A stretch of DNA of 64,000 nucleotides from Pseudomonas farris (GCF_019145235.1 NZ_JAHSTV010000004.1:1-64000); one strand, 5' to 3'; shown: positions 28,989 through 38,525, counted from the stretch's first letter. Numbers and translations: made by a program. The notes: generated from the letters alone by a model not told the origin.

Positions 28989-30005
28989 TCAACTGGCCTC
29001 GTTAAGAATCAAACTCCGATAATGCCCCGGATTAGACCCCGACCACTTGCGAAATGCCTTGTAGAACGAACTGGTATCGGCAAACCCCAAACGGGTGGCG
29101 ATTTCGGCGAAGCTGATGGCAGGCTCGGCCAGCCAGACGATGGCCAGTTCCTTGCGCACACTGTCCTTGAGCCCCTGATACGTCTGCCCCTCTTCAGCCA
29201 GGCGGCGGCGCAGGGTCGAGGCCGACATGCACAGTTGCTGCGCCAGCGCCTCGGTTTCCGGCCAATGCTCGGCGGGCAGTTGCCGCAGATCGTGCTTGAT
29301 TCGACTGGCCAGGCTTTCGGGGTCGCGATACTTGACCAGAATGTTCGCCGGCGCATGGGCCAGGAAGCGTTTGAGCTCTTCAGAGCTGCGCTTGATCGGC
29401 AAATCCAGGCAGTCAGCGGAGAAGATCATCCGCGTGCGCGGCCGGTCGAACCGCAGGTTCTCGGAGAACATCACCCGATAGTCATCACAAAAATCCGGCG
29501 CCGGGCAACGCAACTCAATGGCCAAAATCGGTATCCGCCGCCCCGCCAGCCAGCAGGCCACGCCGTGCACAATCATCCAGTAAGTGAAATAGGTGAAGGC
29601 ACGGCGCGGGTCTTCGTCGTCCTCCAGCAGCACGATTTCCGCCAGGCTTTGCTGGCGAACCAGTTGCGCGGGCATGCGCTCCAGCATCAACGACAGAAAG
29701 CTCAGGCCCGAAGTCAGCCCGGCCGCCAGGCTTGGCTGAACCATCGAGCAACGACACAGAAACTCCAGGCTGCCGGACTTGAGCTTGCGCGGGTCCATGC
29801 CAAAAAACTCATCGTCCCCGCGGCGGGCCAGCAACCGCCACAACCGCGCATAAGCGGTGGCCGGAACACGGGCGTCGGTGGTTTCCAGCAACGCCGGATC
29901 GATGCCGACCTTGTTCAACACCTCTTCGGTGGCAGCGCCCGGGGCGCAACTTTGCAACAGCGCTTCACGCACCAGTTGAATGGAGATGGTGTCTTTTTCC
30001 GACAT
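28989..30005 (-). CDS. AraC-family transcriptional regulator
   Basis: 338 aa. An OruR/ArgR-like N-terminal ligand domain (Arabinose_bd type, about 15-200) and a C-terminal AraC HTH (MSASTLRRRLAEEGQTYQGLKDSVR, AEIATRLGFADTSSFYKAFRKWSGSNPGHYR). ATG at 30005 is used. The open frame continues upstream only because it reads through a REP (FASKPAPTG). It lies just before the acyl-CoA operon on the same strand, so it probably activates it in response to an acyl-CoA or acid. Confidence 0.92.
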   Translation of the reverse strand: MSEKDTISIQLVREALLQSCAPGAATEEVLNKVGIDPALLETTDARVPATAYARLWRLLARRGDDEFFGMDPRKLKSGSLEFLCRCSMVQPSLAAGLTSGLSFLSLMLERMPAQLVRQQSLAEIVLLEDDEDPRRAFTYFTYWMIVHGVACWLAGRRIPILAIELRCPAPDFCDDYRVMFSENLRFDRPRTRMIFSADCLDLPIKRSSEELKRFLAHAPANILVKYRDPESLASRIKHDLRQLPAEHWPETEALAQQLCMSASTLRRRLAEEGQTYQGLKDSVRKELAIVWLAEPAISFAEIATRLGFADTSSFYKAFRKWSGSNPGHYRSLILNEAS

Positions 30006-30077
30006 TGACCGTGGCGAGCCTTGTTCTTGTGTGAGTGGTGAGCATATTAGCGCAGCCATCAGCCCGGCGCAGATCCC

Positions 30078-30219
30078 TGTGGGAGCGGGCTTGCTCGCGA
30101 AGGGGCCATAACAGTCAACATTGATGTCGCCTGACACACCGCTTTCGCGAGCAAGCCCGCTCCCACATTGGATTTGAGTCGATCACAATTCCAATGTGGG
30201 AGCGAGCCTGCTCGCGATG
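30078..30219. repeat. REP cluster (REPIN plus an extra REP)
   Basis: Three REPs: forward at 30078, inverted ending about 30168, and a variant forward copy (tgtgggagcgagcctgctcg) at 30195. It fills most of the gap between the PssA gene and the AraC gene. Confidence 0.9.
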
Positions 30220-30260
30220 GCATTTGGGCAGGCGCCACACCTACCCCGCCGTGTTAACCC

Positions 30261-31604
30261 TCACAAAATCCGATACAACAACCGCTCGATCCGTACCCGA
30301 CTCACGCGCTTGAGAAACTTGGCCACTCCCGCCGGATAATCCGGCAGCGTTTCCAGATCCTGATACCGCTCAATACGGCTGGTGTGTTGGAAAATCTCCG
30401 CCAGCTCATTGCCACGCGGTTCCAGCAATTCACCTTTCGGATCATCAATCAGCAACGCGTTTTCCAGGTCGAGACGGAACGCACGTGGGTTGAGGTTGTT
30501 ACCGGTCAGCAAGGTGTAGCGCTGATCGATCCACATGCCCTTCAGGTGATAGGTGTTGTCACCATCCTTCCACAAATGCAGGTTCAGCTTGCCACTGTCG
30601 ATGCTGCGCTGATGGCGCTTGGCGAAGCGTCGCAGGCTGATTTCGTAAAGGTACGGCAACGCCGCGATGACCTTGAACGGCTCGCTAGGCGGAATGTAGA
30701 AGTCGTTGGCGGTTTTGTCGCCGACGATGATGTCGATCTTCACGCCCCGCGCCAGCGCCCGGTTGATTTCCCGGGTCACTGCCAGCGGCAGGTTGAAGTA
30801 CGGCGTGCAGATGGTCAGCTGATGTTGGGCGCTGGCGATCAGCTCGCAGATCACCCGGCTCAACGGGTTGTTCTTGCCCACACCGAGCAAGGGACTGACC
30901 GATAAACCGCCCTTCGCCGTATTGCCGGCCGTGGTGTCGTACGCCGCGTGCTTGAGGCGGCTGCGCAGGTCACCGATGTCGTTGCGCAGGCTGCGGGTGG
31001 TCGGCAGGTTCGGCAGGTCAAGGCGATGTACCGCTTTGGAGGCGATCAGACCGTGCTGAATCAGGTGCTGCATCGAATCGGCCAGCGCATGATTCTGCAG
31101 CAGGTGATAACGGTCGAAGCGGTACTTGTCGAATTTGTGCAGGTAAACGTTGTTCAGGCTCGCGCCGCTGTAGAGCACGCAATCGTCGATCACAAAGCCC
31201 TTCAAATGCAGCACGCCGAACAGCTCGCGGGTCTGCACCGGCACACCGTACACCGGCACCACGCTTTCGTGGGTACGGGTCGCTTCCTGATACCAGGCCG
31301 AGTTGCCCGGCTGCTTACCGGCACCGATCAAACCGCGCTGGGCGCGCAACCAGTCCACGACCACCACCACGTCCAGTTCCGGGCGCGCCAGTTTGGCGGC
31401 GTGCAGGGCATCGAGGATTTCCTGCCCGGCCTCGTCCTGTTGCAGGTACAGCGCGACGATATAGATGCGCTGGGTTGCCTGGGCGATTTGTTCCAGCAGG
31501 CAACGGCGGAACTCGGCGGCGCCAGAGAGGATGGTGACGGCATCGGCGGTCAGCGGAAAACTGCGCAGTTTAGGCAGCAGAGAGCGTTTGAAAAGCGACG
31601 GCAT
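30261..31604 (-). CDS. pssA: CDP-diacylglycerol-serine O-phosphatidyltransferase (PLD superfamily)
   Basis: 447 aa. Two HKD active sites: HLKGFVIDD (HxKxxxxD, about residue 139) followed by YSGASLNN, and HLKGMWIDQ (about 357) followed by LTGNNLNPRAF. This matches the E. coli-type PssA, a peripheral membrane enzyme making phosphatidylserine, the precursor of phosphatidylethanolamine. It has a single-gene unit flanked by REPs. Length close to the E. coli enzyme (451 aa). Confidence 0.9.
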   Translation of the reverse strand: MPSLFKRSLLPKLRSFPLTADAVTILSGAAEFRRCLLEQIAQATQRIYIVALYLQQDEAGQEILDALHAAKLARPELDVVVVVDWLRAQRGLIGAGKQPGNSAWYQEATRTHESVVPVYGVPVQTRELFGVLHLKGFVIDDCVLYSGASLNNVYLHKFDKYRFDRYHLLQNHALADSMQHLIQHGLIASKAVHRLDLPNLPTTRSLRNDIGDLRSRLKHAAYDTTAGNTAKGGLSVSPLLGVGKNNPLSRVICELIASAQHQLTICTPYFNLPLAVTREINRALARGVKIDIIVGDKTANDFYIPPSEPFKVIAALPYLYEISLRRFAKRHQRSIDSGKLNLHLWKDGDNTYHLKGMWIDQRYTLLTGNNLNPRAFRLDLENALLIDDPKGELLEPRGNELAEIFQHTSRIERYQDLETLPDYPAGVAKFLKRVSRVRIERLLYRIL

Positions 31605-31688
31605 AGGGCTCGCAAAAGGGTCGAATCCGAAGAACCCGAGAGCTTACACCATGGATTGCCTTGGGTCTTGTTACTGTCTGTAATGGCC

Positions 31689-31757
31689 TCTTCGCGAGCA
31701 AGCCCGCTCCCACATTTGAAATGCGTTCCCCTGTGGGAGCGGGCTTGCTCGCGAAGG
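31689..31757. repeat. REPIN (short spacer)
   Basis: An inverted REP and a forward REP only about 20 bp apart in the 217-bp divergent gap between pssA and the TetR gene. It ends about 65 bp before the TetR start. Confidence 0.9.
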
Positions 31758-31821
31758 CAATTTCACAAGCGACACAAATTACCACTTGACCAAGGAGAAC
31801 GATCATTCTACTGTTAGCCAC

Positions 31822-32385
31822 ATGAACGAAATCACTAGCAACGACACACGCGACATCATTCTGGATGTCACCGAAAAGTTGATCTACAAAAGTGGCATCG
31901 CTGCCACCGGCATGGATCTTCTGGTGAAAACCGCCGGCGTTTCCAGAAAAAGTATTTACCGCTACTTCGCCAACAAGGAGGAGCTCACCGTCGCGGCCCT
32001 GCAACGCCGTGATGTGCGCTGGATGAATTGGTATCGAAGCGAAGTCGGCAAGGCGCAAACCCCGGCCGACCGGCTGCTCAACCTGTTTACCGTGCTCAAG
32101 GCCTGGTTCGCCTCCGAAGGCTTTCGCGGCTGCGCATTCATCAACACCAGCGGCGAAACCGGCGATGCGCAAGACCCGGTTCGCCTGGTCGCCAAAGACC
32201 ACAAACAGAAGCTGCTCGACTACGTGCGCGAGCTCTGTACCGAACATGGCGCACAAGACCCGGAGACGCAGGCCAAACAGCTGCTGATCCTGATCGACGG
32301 TGCCATCACCGTAGCGCTTGTGATGGGTGATCACAGTGCCGCCGATAATGCGCAATGCATGGCGCGAAAGTTATTGGACCTGTAA
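31822..32385 (+). CDS. TetR/AcrR-family transcriptional regulator
   Basis: 187 aa. N-terminal HTH ([47 protein letters not shown]) and a C-terminal all-alpha ligand domain with [15 protein letters not shown] at 31822 is taken; AAGGAG at 31792 fits neither it nor a nearby in-frame start well. It is 56 bp upstream of the NTF2-like gene and probably represses that gene. Confidence 0.88.
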   Translation: MNEITSNDTRDIILDVTEKLIYKSGIAATGMDLLVKTAGVSRKSIYRYFANKEELTVAALQRRDVRWMNWYRSEVGKAQTPADRLLNLFTVLKAWFASEGFRGCAFINTSGETGDAQDPVRLVAKDHKQKLLDYVRELCTEHGAQDPETQAKQLLILIDGAITVALVMGDHSAADNAQCMARKLLDL

Positions 32386-32441
32386 CACTTTTAATAAGCC
32401 CGACAACTTGCTTGAACGTTAATTTGATAGGGAGACTTAAT

Positions 32442-32918
32442 ATGTCTACTGCCGAAGTTCGTCCGCCATTGCCACCGTTTACCCGTGAATCGGCCATCGA
32501 AAAAGTTCGCCTGGCCGAGGATGGCTGGAACTCCCGCGACCCGGAACGGGTGTCCCTGGCCTACACCCTGGACACCCAATGGCGTAACCGCGCCGAGTTC
32601 GCCCATAACCGCGAAGAAGCCAAAGCATTCCTGACCCGCAAATGGGCAAAGGAACTGGACTACCGCCTGATCAAGGAACTCTGGGCCCATGGCGCCAACC
32701 GTATCGCCGTGCGTTATGCCTACGAATGGCATGACGACTCCGGCAACTGGTTCCGTTCCTACGGCAACGAGAACTGGGAGTTCGACGAGAACGGCCTGAT
32801 GTTCAACCGTTACGCCTGCATCAACGACATGCCGATCAAGGAAAGCGACCGCAAGTTCCACTGGCCGCTGGGCCGCCGGCCGGATGATCACCCGGGCTTG
32901 TCCGACTTGGGCCTATAG
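32442..32918 (+). CDS. DUF1348 / nuclear transport factor 2-like protein
   Basis: 158 aa single-domain alpha+beta-cone protein. The DUF1348 pattern runs [17 protein letters not shown], then [13 protein letters not shown] and [12 protein letters not shown] near the end. Function of the family is not known to me; NTF2-like folds often bind or isomerise small molecules. It follows the TetR gene and shares its strand, which suggests TetR-controlled expression. GGGAG lies about 9 nt before the ATG. Confidence 0.85.
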   Translation: MSTAEVRPPLPPFTRESAIEKVRLAEDGWNSRDPERVSLAYTLDTQWRNRAEFAHNREEAKAFLTRKWAKELDYRLIKELWAHGANRIAVRYAYEWHDDSGNWFRSYGNENWEFDENGLMFNRYACINDMPIKESDRKFHWPLGRRPDDHPGLSDLGL

Positions 32919-32934
32919 GTTCACACAGTTCAAA

Positions 32935-33024
32935 TGTGGGAGCGGGCTTGCTCGCGAACGCGGTGTGTCAGTCGACATCAATATTGAATGTCAGTCCGTC
33001 TTCGCGAGCAAGCCCGCTCCCACA
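32935..33024. repeat. REPIN
   Basis: A forward/inverted REP pair with the conserved spacer (gtcagtcgacatcaatattg) between two convergent genes. Confidence 0.9.
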
Positions 33025-33038
33025 GTGGCTTGTGGTGT

Positions 33039-34133
33039 TCAGGCTACCGCGGCGGTTTGCTTCAGTTGAGCTTTGGCCTCCAACTCCCGCACCAACGGCA
33101 ACACCCGCTTCCCGAAATATTCCACCTCTTCCTGAAAGTGCAGGAACCCCGCCAGCACCAAATCCACGCCCACCGCTTTCAACGCGACGATCCGCTCGGC
33201 GATCTGCTGCGGTGTGCCGATCAGGTTGGTCTTGAAACCATCGTTGTACTGCACCAGATCTTCAAACGTCGATTTCGCCCAGTTGCCCTCGCCCTCGGGT
33301 GACGCCCTGCCCGCTTGCTTCGCCGCGTCGCCAAACGCGTTCACGGCTTGCGGGTCGGCCTGATCGATGATCTGCGCCAACACCGCCCGCGCCTCTTCTT
33401 CGGTATCGCGCGCGATGACAAACGCATTCACCCCGACCTTCACCGAATGATTGTTCGCGGCCGCTTTCGTGCGGATGTCGTCGACCTGGGCCTTGATGCC
33501 TTCGGGGGTGTTGCCGTTGGTGAAGTACCAGTCCGAAACCCGCGCCGCCATGTCCCGGGCCGCACGGGAACTGCCGCCCTGGAAGACTTCCGGCTGGCCC
33601 AGCGGCTTGGGTTTGAGGCTGTAGTTGTCGAAGCGATAGAAGTCGCCGCGAAAGGTAAAGTTGTCCTGGGTCCAGATGCCCTTCAATGCACGAATAAATT
33701 CTTCGGAGCGGCGATAACGTTCGTCGTGTTCCAGCCAGTGTTCACCGATGGCCTGAAACTCGCCCTTGAACCAACCACTGACAATGTTCACCGCCACCCG
33801 GCCGTTGGTGAGTTGATCGATGGTTGCCAGTTGTTTGGCCGCCAGCGCCGGCTGCCATGGCCCCGGCAGGATCGCCGCGATGACTTTCAGTTTAGTGGTG
33901 GCGGCCAGCAGCGCATGACTGAAGGCAACGGATTCATGCTGGAACTCGGCGCCATAACCGGCGGTGAAACGAATCTGGGTCAGGGCATATTCGAACCCCG
34001 CCTCTTCGGCCAGTTGCGCCAGTTTGCGGTTGTAGTCGATGCCCCAGTGGGTGCGCTGCTCGATCTTGCTGACCACCAGCCCGCCGCTGACGTTCGGTAC
34101 CCAGTAGGCAAATTTGACGGCTTGATGACTCAT
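33039..34133 (-). CDS. sfnG: FMNH2-dependent dimethylsulfone monooxygenase
   Basis: 364 aa bacterial-luciferase-like flavin monooxygenase, close to SfnG (FAYWVPNVSGGLVVSKIEQR, ATIDQLTNGRVAVNIVSGWFKGEF, FQGGSSRAARDMAARVSDWY). Converts dimethylsulfone to methanesulfinate to release sulfur under sulfate limitation, using reduced FMN from a separate reductase. ATG 34133 has GAGG 8 nt upstream, better than the ATG at 34139. A sigma-54-type promoter (TGGCAC/CTGCT) lies 40-55 bp upstream, as reported for P. putida sfnG. Confidence 0.92.
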   Translation of the reverse strand: MSHQAVKFAYWVPNVSGGLVVSKIEQRTHWGIDYNRKLAQLAEEAGFEYALTQIRFTAGYGAEFQHESVAFSHALLAATTKLKVIAAILPGPWQPALAAKQLATIDQLTNGRVAVNIVSGWFKGEFQAIGEHWLEHDERYRRSEEFIRALKGIWTQDNFTFRGDFYRFDNYSLKPKPLGQPEVFQGGSSRAARDMAARVSDWYFTNGNTPEGIKAQVDDIRTKAAANNHSVKVGVNAFVIARDTEEEARAVLAQIIDQADPQAVNAFGDAAKQAGRASPEGEGNWAKSTFEDLVQYNDGFKTNLIGTPQQIAERIVALKAVGVDLVLAGFLHFQEEVEYFGKRVLPLVRELEAKAQLKQTAAVA

Positions 34134-34172
34134 TGGCATGTCCTCGGGTTTTCAGGGAAGTCCTGAGGCCAG

Positions 34173-34188
34173 AGCAGCAACCGTGCCA
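34173..34188 (-). promoter_or_regulatory. Sigma-54 (-24/-12) promoter for sfnG
   Basis: The minus strand reads TGGCACGGTTGCTGCT: a perfect -24 TGGCAC, five bases, then CTGCT with the essential GC at the right distance (one mismatch to TTGCW). The predicted start near 34162 gives a leader of about 28 nt. SfnR/RpoN control of sulfone use is known in P. putida; SfnR itself is not in this window. Confidence 0.75.
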
Positions 34189-34238
34189 GCGCTGAATCGC
34201 GATTTGTGACACTACCGTCTTGAGTCGAGCGAGATCCC

Positions 34239-34328
34239 TGTGGGAGCGGGCTTGCTCGCGAAGGCGGTTTAACATTCAACATCTTTATTGACTGGCATAT
34301 CGCTTTCGCGAGCAAGCCCGCTCCCACA
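34239..34328. repeat. REPIN in the sfnG divergent region
   Basis: A forward/inverted REP pair lying between the two candidate sigma-54 promoters, where activator sites would be expected. Confidence 0.9.
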
Positions 34329-34434
34329 GGGATCCGGGTACACCTGAAGCAATTTGCTGATGCTCTGTTGGCACAGCAACAATTCAGGCCACGCCGAAAT
34401 CCACAACATCCAATAAACCAAGGTCTGCGAGCTT

Positions 34435-34450
34435 CGGCATGGACCGTGCA
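34435..34450 (+). promoter_or_regulatory. Possible sigma-54 promoter for the DszC/SfnB-like gene
   Basis: CGGCATGGACCGTGCA keeps the GG and GC cores at the correct 10-bp spacing but differs from consensus at about three positions. The predicted start near 34462 gives a leader of about 29 nt, mirroring the divergent sfnG promoter. Confidence 0.45.
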
Positions 34451-34490
34451 ATCCCCCACGGTATTCACTGTCGTCCCAAGGAGCTGTCCC

Positions 34491-35729
34491 ATGACCGAAC
34501 ATCAAGTAATCAACCCGCTATCTACCGGCACGGATTATGAAGCGCTGGCCGCACGTTTTCGGCCGATCTTCCAACGCATCGCCGCCGGTGCCGTTGAGCG
34601 CGAACAAACCCGCAGCCTGCCTTACGAACCGATTCAATGGCTCAAGGACGCTGGCTTCGGCGCGGTTCGGGTGCCGGTTGAATACGGCGGTGGCGGCGCG
34701 TCCCTGCCGCAGTTGTTCGAATTGCTGATCGAACTGGCCGAAGCCGATTCCAACGTGCCCCAGGCCCTGCGCGGGCATTTCGCCTTTGCCGAGGATCGTT
34801 TGAACGCAGCGCCGGGACCGGCTAGGGATGTCTGGTTCAAACGCTTCGTGGAGGGCGACATCGTCGGTTGCGCCTGGACCGAAATCGGCAGCGTGGCGAT
34901 CGGTGATGTGATCACCAAGGTTTCGCCCGACGGCGATCAGTGGCGGCTCAACGGCGAGAAGTTCTACAGCACCGGCAGCATTTTCTCTGACTGGATCGAC
35001 GTCTATGCCCAACGCAGCGATACCGGCGGCGACGTGATTGCTGCCGTCCGCACACGCCAATCGGGAATTGTGCAGAGCGATGACTGGGACGGTTTCGGCC
35101 AGCGCACCACGGGCAGCGGCACCTCGCGATTTATCGATGCCGAAGTGGACGCCGAGAACATCATCGACTTCGCCACCCGCTTCAAATACCAGACGGCGTT
35201 TTATCAATTGGTGCTGTTGGCGACCCTGGCCGGAATTGGCCGCGCCGCATTGCGTGATGTGGCGCATCAGGTGCGCGAGCGTAAACGCATCTATAGCCAC
35301 GGCAATGCACAGCGGGTCAGCGAAGATTCGCAAGTGCAGCAGGTGGTTGGTGAAGTGGCGGCGTGGGTGTATGCCGCCGAAGCCAGTGCCTTGAAGGCTG
35401 CGCAACCGGCGCAGCGGGCTTATCTGGCGCGGTTCTCCGGGGATAAAGCGCTGGAGCGTGCGGCGAATGTGGCAGCGGAGATTGAGTCGGCCAAGGCTCA
35501 GGTGGTGGTCTCGGAATTGATCCAGCGCGCGACCACGGGGCTGTTCAATGCCTTGGGCGCTTCGGATGTTCGTGAAGGCAAATCGCTGGATCGGCATTGG
35601 CGCAATGCGCGGACCGTGTCGTCGCACAATCCGGTGATCTACAAGGCGCGGATTGTCGGGGACTGGGCGATCAACGGGACTGAACCGCCGTTTGTTTGGC
35701 AGATTGGTAATGGGCCTGAGCGCAAGTGA
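34491..35729 (+). CDS. Acyl-CoA dehydrogenase-fold flavin monooxygenase (DszC/SfnB-like)
   Basis: 412 aa. Acyl-CoA dehydrogenase fold, but the catalytic Glu loop is missing and the C-terminus (SLDRHWRNARTVSSHNPVIYKARIVG) is the DszC-type end with RN.R..SSHNP. Members of this group are reduced-flavin monooxygenases or the SfnB sulfur-acquisition oxidoreductases. It is divergent from sfnG, so a role in organosulfur use is likely. AAGGAG stands 7 nt before the ATG at 34491; the frame upstream of that is not coding. Confidence 0.85.
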   Translation: MTEHQVINPLSTGTDYEALAARFRPIFQRIAAGAVEREQTRSLPYEPIQWLKDAGFGAVRVPVEYGGGGASLPQLFELLIELAEADSNVPQALRGHFAFAEDRLNAAPGPARDVWFKRFVEGDIVGCAWTEIGSVAIGDVITKVSPDGDQWRLNGEKFYSTGSIFSDWIDVYAQRSDTGGDVIAAVRTRQSGIVQSDDWDGFGQRTTGSGTSRFIDAEVDAENIIDFATRFKYQTAFYQLVLLATLAGIGRAALRDVAHQVRERKRIYSHGNAQRVSEDSQVQQVVGEVAAWVYAAEASALKAAQPAQRAYLARFSGDKALERAANVAAEIESAKAQVVVSELIQRATTGLFNALGASDVREGKSLDRHWRNARTVSSHNPVIYKARIVGDWAINGTEPPFVWQIGNGPERK

Positions 35730-35749
35730 TGCGTCGTCGGGGCTGACGC

Positions 35750-35833
35750 CTTCGCGAGCAAGCCCGCTCCCACATTCGACCGAGTTCCTTCAGGGGAATG
35801 CGATTAAATGTGGGAGCGGGCTTGCTCGCGAAA
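35750..35833. repeat. REPIN
   Basis: An inverted and a forward REP between the DszC-like gene and the TSUP permease gene. Confidence 0.9.
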
Positions 35834-35925
35834 GGGCCAGACCGGTCGCCGCAGAGTTTGGATATGGGTAAGATACCGGCCTTCCTCGCAGCCCTCTTCT
35901 GCGCCCTGCCGAATAAGCCCATTCC

Positions 35926-36705
35926 ATGCCTTTCGAACTCAGCGTTGACCCCACTACCCTGGCCGTTCTGGCCCTCGTCGCTTTCATTGCCGGTTTCATC
36001 GACGCCATCGCCGGCGGTGGCGGCCTGTTGACCACTCCGGCGCTGCTGACCGCAGGCCTGCCGCCGCATCTGGTGCTGGGCACCAACAAACTCAGTTCGA
36101 CCTTCGGCTCGGCCACTGCCAGTTTCACTTTCTATCGGCGCAAGCTGTTCCATCCTCGGCAATGGACGCACGCCATCGTCGGCACACTGGTGGGTGCACT
36201 CACCGGCGCGGTGGTCGCTCATTACTTGCCGGCGGAATGGCTGAACAAGATGCTGCCGGTGATCGTTTTCGCTTGCGGTCTTTATCTGTTGTTCGGCGGC
36301 ACACCGAAGGCGCCGCTGGACAGCGACGCACCGATCAAGAAAAAATGGCAATCGACACAAGGCTTCAGCCTCGGTTTCTACGACGGCGTGGCCGGGCCGG
36401 GAACGGGGGCGTTCTGGACCGTCAGCAGCCTGCTGATGTACCCCATCGACCTGGTCAAGGCCAGCGGCGTGGCGCGCAGCATGAACTTCGTCAGCAACAT
36501 CGCAGCGCTGTCGGTGTTCATATTTTCCGGGCAGGTGGACTGGATCATCGGCCTGAGCATGGGCCTGTCGGTGATGGTCGGCGCCTTCTTCGGCGCGCGC
36601 ACCGCCATCAGCGGCGGTGCGAAATTCATTCGCCCGGTATTCATCACCGTGGTGCTCGGCTTGACCGTCCGGTTAGCTTGGCAGCACTGGTACAGCGTGG
36701 CCTAA
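35926..36705 (+). CDS. TSUP (TauE/SafE) family membrane transporter
   Basis: 259 aa, about eight helices. [18 protein letters not shown] near the start and the repeated [15 protein letters not shown] motif in the second half are the hallmarks of the YfcA/TSUP type. Family members export or import sulfite, sulfonates or other small organic anions. Being near sfn genes may be coincidence. Its last 33 bp overlap the end of the convergent nudC gene. Confidence 0.88.
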   Translation: MPFELSVDPTTLAVLALVAFIAGFIDAIAGGGGLLTTPALLTAGLPPHLVLGTNKLSSTFGSATASFTFYRRKLFHPRQWTHAIVGTLVGALTGAVVAHYLPAEWLNKMLPVIVFACGLYLLFGGTPKAPLDSDAPIKKKWQSTQGFSLGFYDGVAGPGTGAFWTVSSLLMYPIDLVKASGVARSMNFVSNIAALSVFIFSGQVDWIIGLSMGLSVMVGAFFGARTAISGGAKFIRPVFITVVLGLTVRLAWQHWYSVA

Positions 36706-37503
36706 GCGCCGTGCCACATAGACGTCGATCAGATAACGTGCAATCGAGCGTGACGCCGGCAATGGCGGCAGCTCGTGCACGTTGAACCACTGGGCGTCTT
36801 CGATCTCATCTTCCTGACAGACAATCTCGCCCCCGGCGTACTCGGCGTGAAAACCGAGCATCATCGAATGCGGGAACGGCCAGCACTGACTGCCCATGTA
36901 CTGGATGTTCTTGACCTCGATCTGCACCTCTTCGCGGACCTCGCGAATCAGGCAATCCTCGGCCGACTCCCCCGGCTCGGCAAACCCCGCCAACGTGCTG
37001 TAGACGCCAGTGACAAAACGTGGCGATCGGGCCAGCAGAACCTCGTCGCCACGGGTCACCAGCACGATCATGCTCGGTGAAATGCGCGGATAGTGGCGTA
37101 TATCACACGGCTCACAGTACATCGCCCGCTCACGCGGCACCTGGCTCATCACCTGCCCGCAATTGCCACAAAAACGATGTTCACGGGCCCAGGTACCGAT
37201 TTGCGCGGCATAGCCTAGAACCTTGTAAACGGTGTGATCGCCCTCGAGCATGAACGCTCGCAAGCCTTTCCAGTTGCAGCCCGGTACTTCGCTGTGACTG
37301 CGCAACTCCAGCAGGTAGACCGGTTCGCCATCCAGGTGACCGATGCCATGCTCGGCGAGAATCGACAGGTCCTGACGCTTGAGCCATTCCCGTGGAAACA
37401 GCGCGCCATTGTCATCGAACAAAAAGCCTTCAGGGCTGCGGGCCACGGCCCAACCGCCGGGTTGATCGGTGTCCAGTACTGCAGTGGTCCAGCGTGAAAT
37501 CAT
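36673..37503 (-). CDS. nudC: NAD(H) pyrophosphatase / decapping Nudix hydrolase
   Basis: 276 aa. A zinc ribbon (CGNCGQ ... CEPCD, about 127-150), a Nudix box ([20 protein letters not shown]), and the NudC tag, here SQCWPFPHS instead of the usual SQPWPFP. Hydrolyses NADH to NMNH and AMP and removes NAD caps from RNA 5' ends. Convergent 33-bp overlap with the TSUP gene. 6 bp downstream of a crotonase gene on the same strand. Confidence 0.92.
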   Translation of the reverse strand: MISRWTTAVLDTDQPGGWAVARSPEGFLFDDNGALFPREWLKRQDLSILAEHGIGHLDGEPVYLLELRSHSEVPGCNWKGLRAFMLEGDHTVYKVLGYAAQIGTWAREHRFCGNCGQVMSQVPRERAMYCEPCDIRHYPRISPSMIVLVTRGDEVLLARSPRFVTGVYSTLAGFAEPGESAEDCLIREVREEVQIEVKNIQYMGSQCWPFPHSMMLGFHAEYAGGEIVCQEDEIEDAQWFNVHELPPLPASRSIARYLIDVYVARRLGHAVPVLPS

Positions 37504-37509
37504 GTTTAA

Positions 37510-38322
37510 TCAATCCAGAAATTCGGGTTTCTGTTTGCTCATATGGGCGGCCATAGCCACGCGCAGATCGGTAGATTGCAGCATGGCGGCGTTCCAGGTG
37601 GCGACGTATTCGAGGCCGTCGTCGATGCGATGGTCACGCATGTAGCTGATCATCTCTTTGGTGCCGGTGATAGCAATCGGCGACTTGCCGGCGATTTCAC
37701 GGGCTATGCCCATCACGCCTTCAAGCAGGCTGGTGGTATCGCTGTAGACGCGATTGACCAGGCCGATGGTGCGCGCTTCGTCGGCGCCAAAGGTGCGACC
37801 AGTGTAAGCCAGTTCACGCAGCATGCCGTCACCGATTATCCGTGGCAAGCGTTGCAAAGTGCCCACATCGGCTGCCATGCCGATGTCGATTTCCTTGATG
37901 GAAAATTGCGCGTCCTCGGCGGCGTAACGCATGTCGCAGGCTGAAATCAGGTCGATGGCGCCGCCTAGGCAATAACCCTGAATCGCCGCCAGCACCGGTT
38001 TGCGGCAGTTGTCGACGGCATTGAACGACGCTTGCAGTGCAAGGATCTTGCGCCGTAGCAGGCGCGCATTGCGGCCGACATCCTTACCCAGCTCATTGGC
38101 CACACCGGCCAGCATCATCAGGTCGATGCCGGAAGAAAAGTGCTTGCCGGCACCGCTGATTACCACCACCCGCACTTCATCGGTGTCATCGATCCACTGG
38201 AAAATCTCGATGATCTCGCTCCAGAACGCGGCGTTCATCGAATTGATCTTTTCTGGACGGTTGATCTGCACATGGGCGATGTTATCGGCCAGTTCGACGC
38301 TGAAGGCGGTGTATTGAGACAT
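37510..38322 (-). CDS. Crotonase / enoyl-CoA hydratase-isomerase family protein
   Basis: 270 aa crotonase fold. INRPEKINSMNAAFW, GAGKHFSSGIDLMML, YCLGGAIDLISACDMRYA and EIDIGMAADVGTLQRLP; the Asp in IGMAADVG is typical of dienoyl-CoA isomerase (ECH1-like) proteins rather than simple hydratases. It likely shifts double bonds of dienoyl-CoA during unsaturated fatty-acid oxidation. Starts a two-gene minus unit with nudC. Confidence 0.88.
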   Translation of the reverse strand: MSQYTAFSVELADNIAHVQINRPEKINSMNAAFWSEIIEIFQWIDDTDEVRVVVISGAGKHFSSGIDLMMLAGVANELGKDVGRNARLLRRKILALQASFNAVDNCRKPVLAAIQGYCLGGAIDLISACDMRYAAEDAQFSIKEIDIGMAADVGTLQRLPRIIGDGMLRELAYTGRTFGADEARTIGLVNRVYSDTTSLLEGVMGIAREIAGKSPIAITGTKEMISYMRDHRIDDGLEYVATWNAAMLQSTDLRVAMAAHMSKQKPEFLD

Positions 38323-38448
38323 GGCAGTGATCCTTTACCGGGCAGAATATGAGGCCCGAACTATAACAAGGCATCAGTGCCGGCAGTAAGGCAGCGGTTC
38401 GGCCAAATGCGGGACTGGCTTATGGATCTTTAGTGTTTGGGCCGGCCC

Positions 38449-38525
38449 CTTCGCGAGCAAGCCCGCTCCCACAGGAGGATTGGGAGCGCCCCGGATTCAA
38501 TGTGGGAGCGGGCTTGCTCGCGAAG
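38449..38525. repeat. REPIN
   Basis: An inverted/forward REP pair in the 326-bp divergent gap between the crotonase gene and pncA. The rest of that gap (38323-38448, 38526-38648) shows no gene. It must contain both promoters, but I cannot place them. Confidence 0.9.

Noticed and set aside
34375..34395. TGGCAC at about 34371 as a -24 element for the DszC-like gene
   Set aside because: No GC pair at the required distance downstream; the weaker 34435-34450 site has correct spacing.
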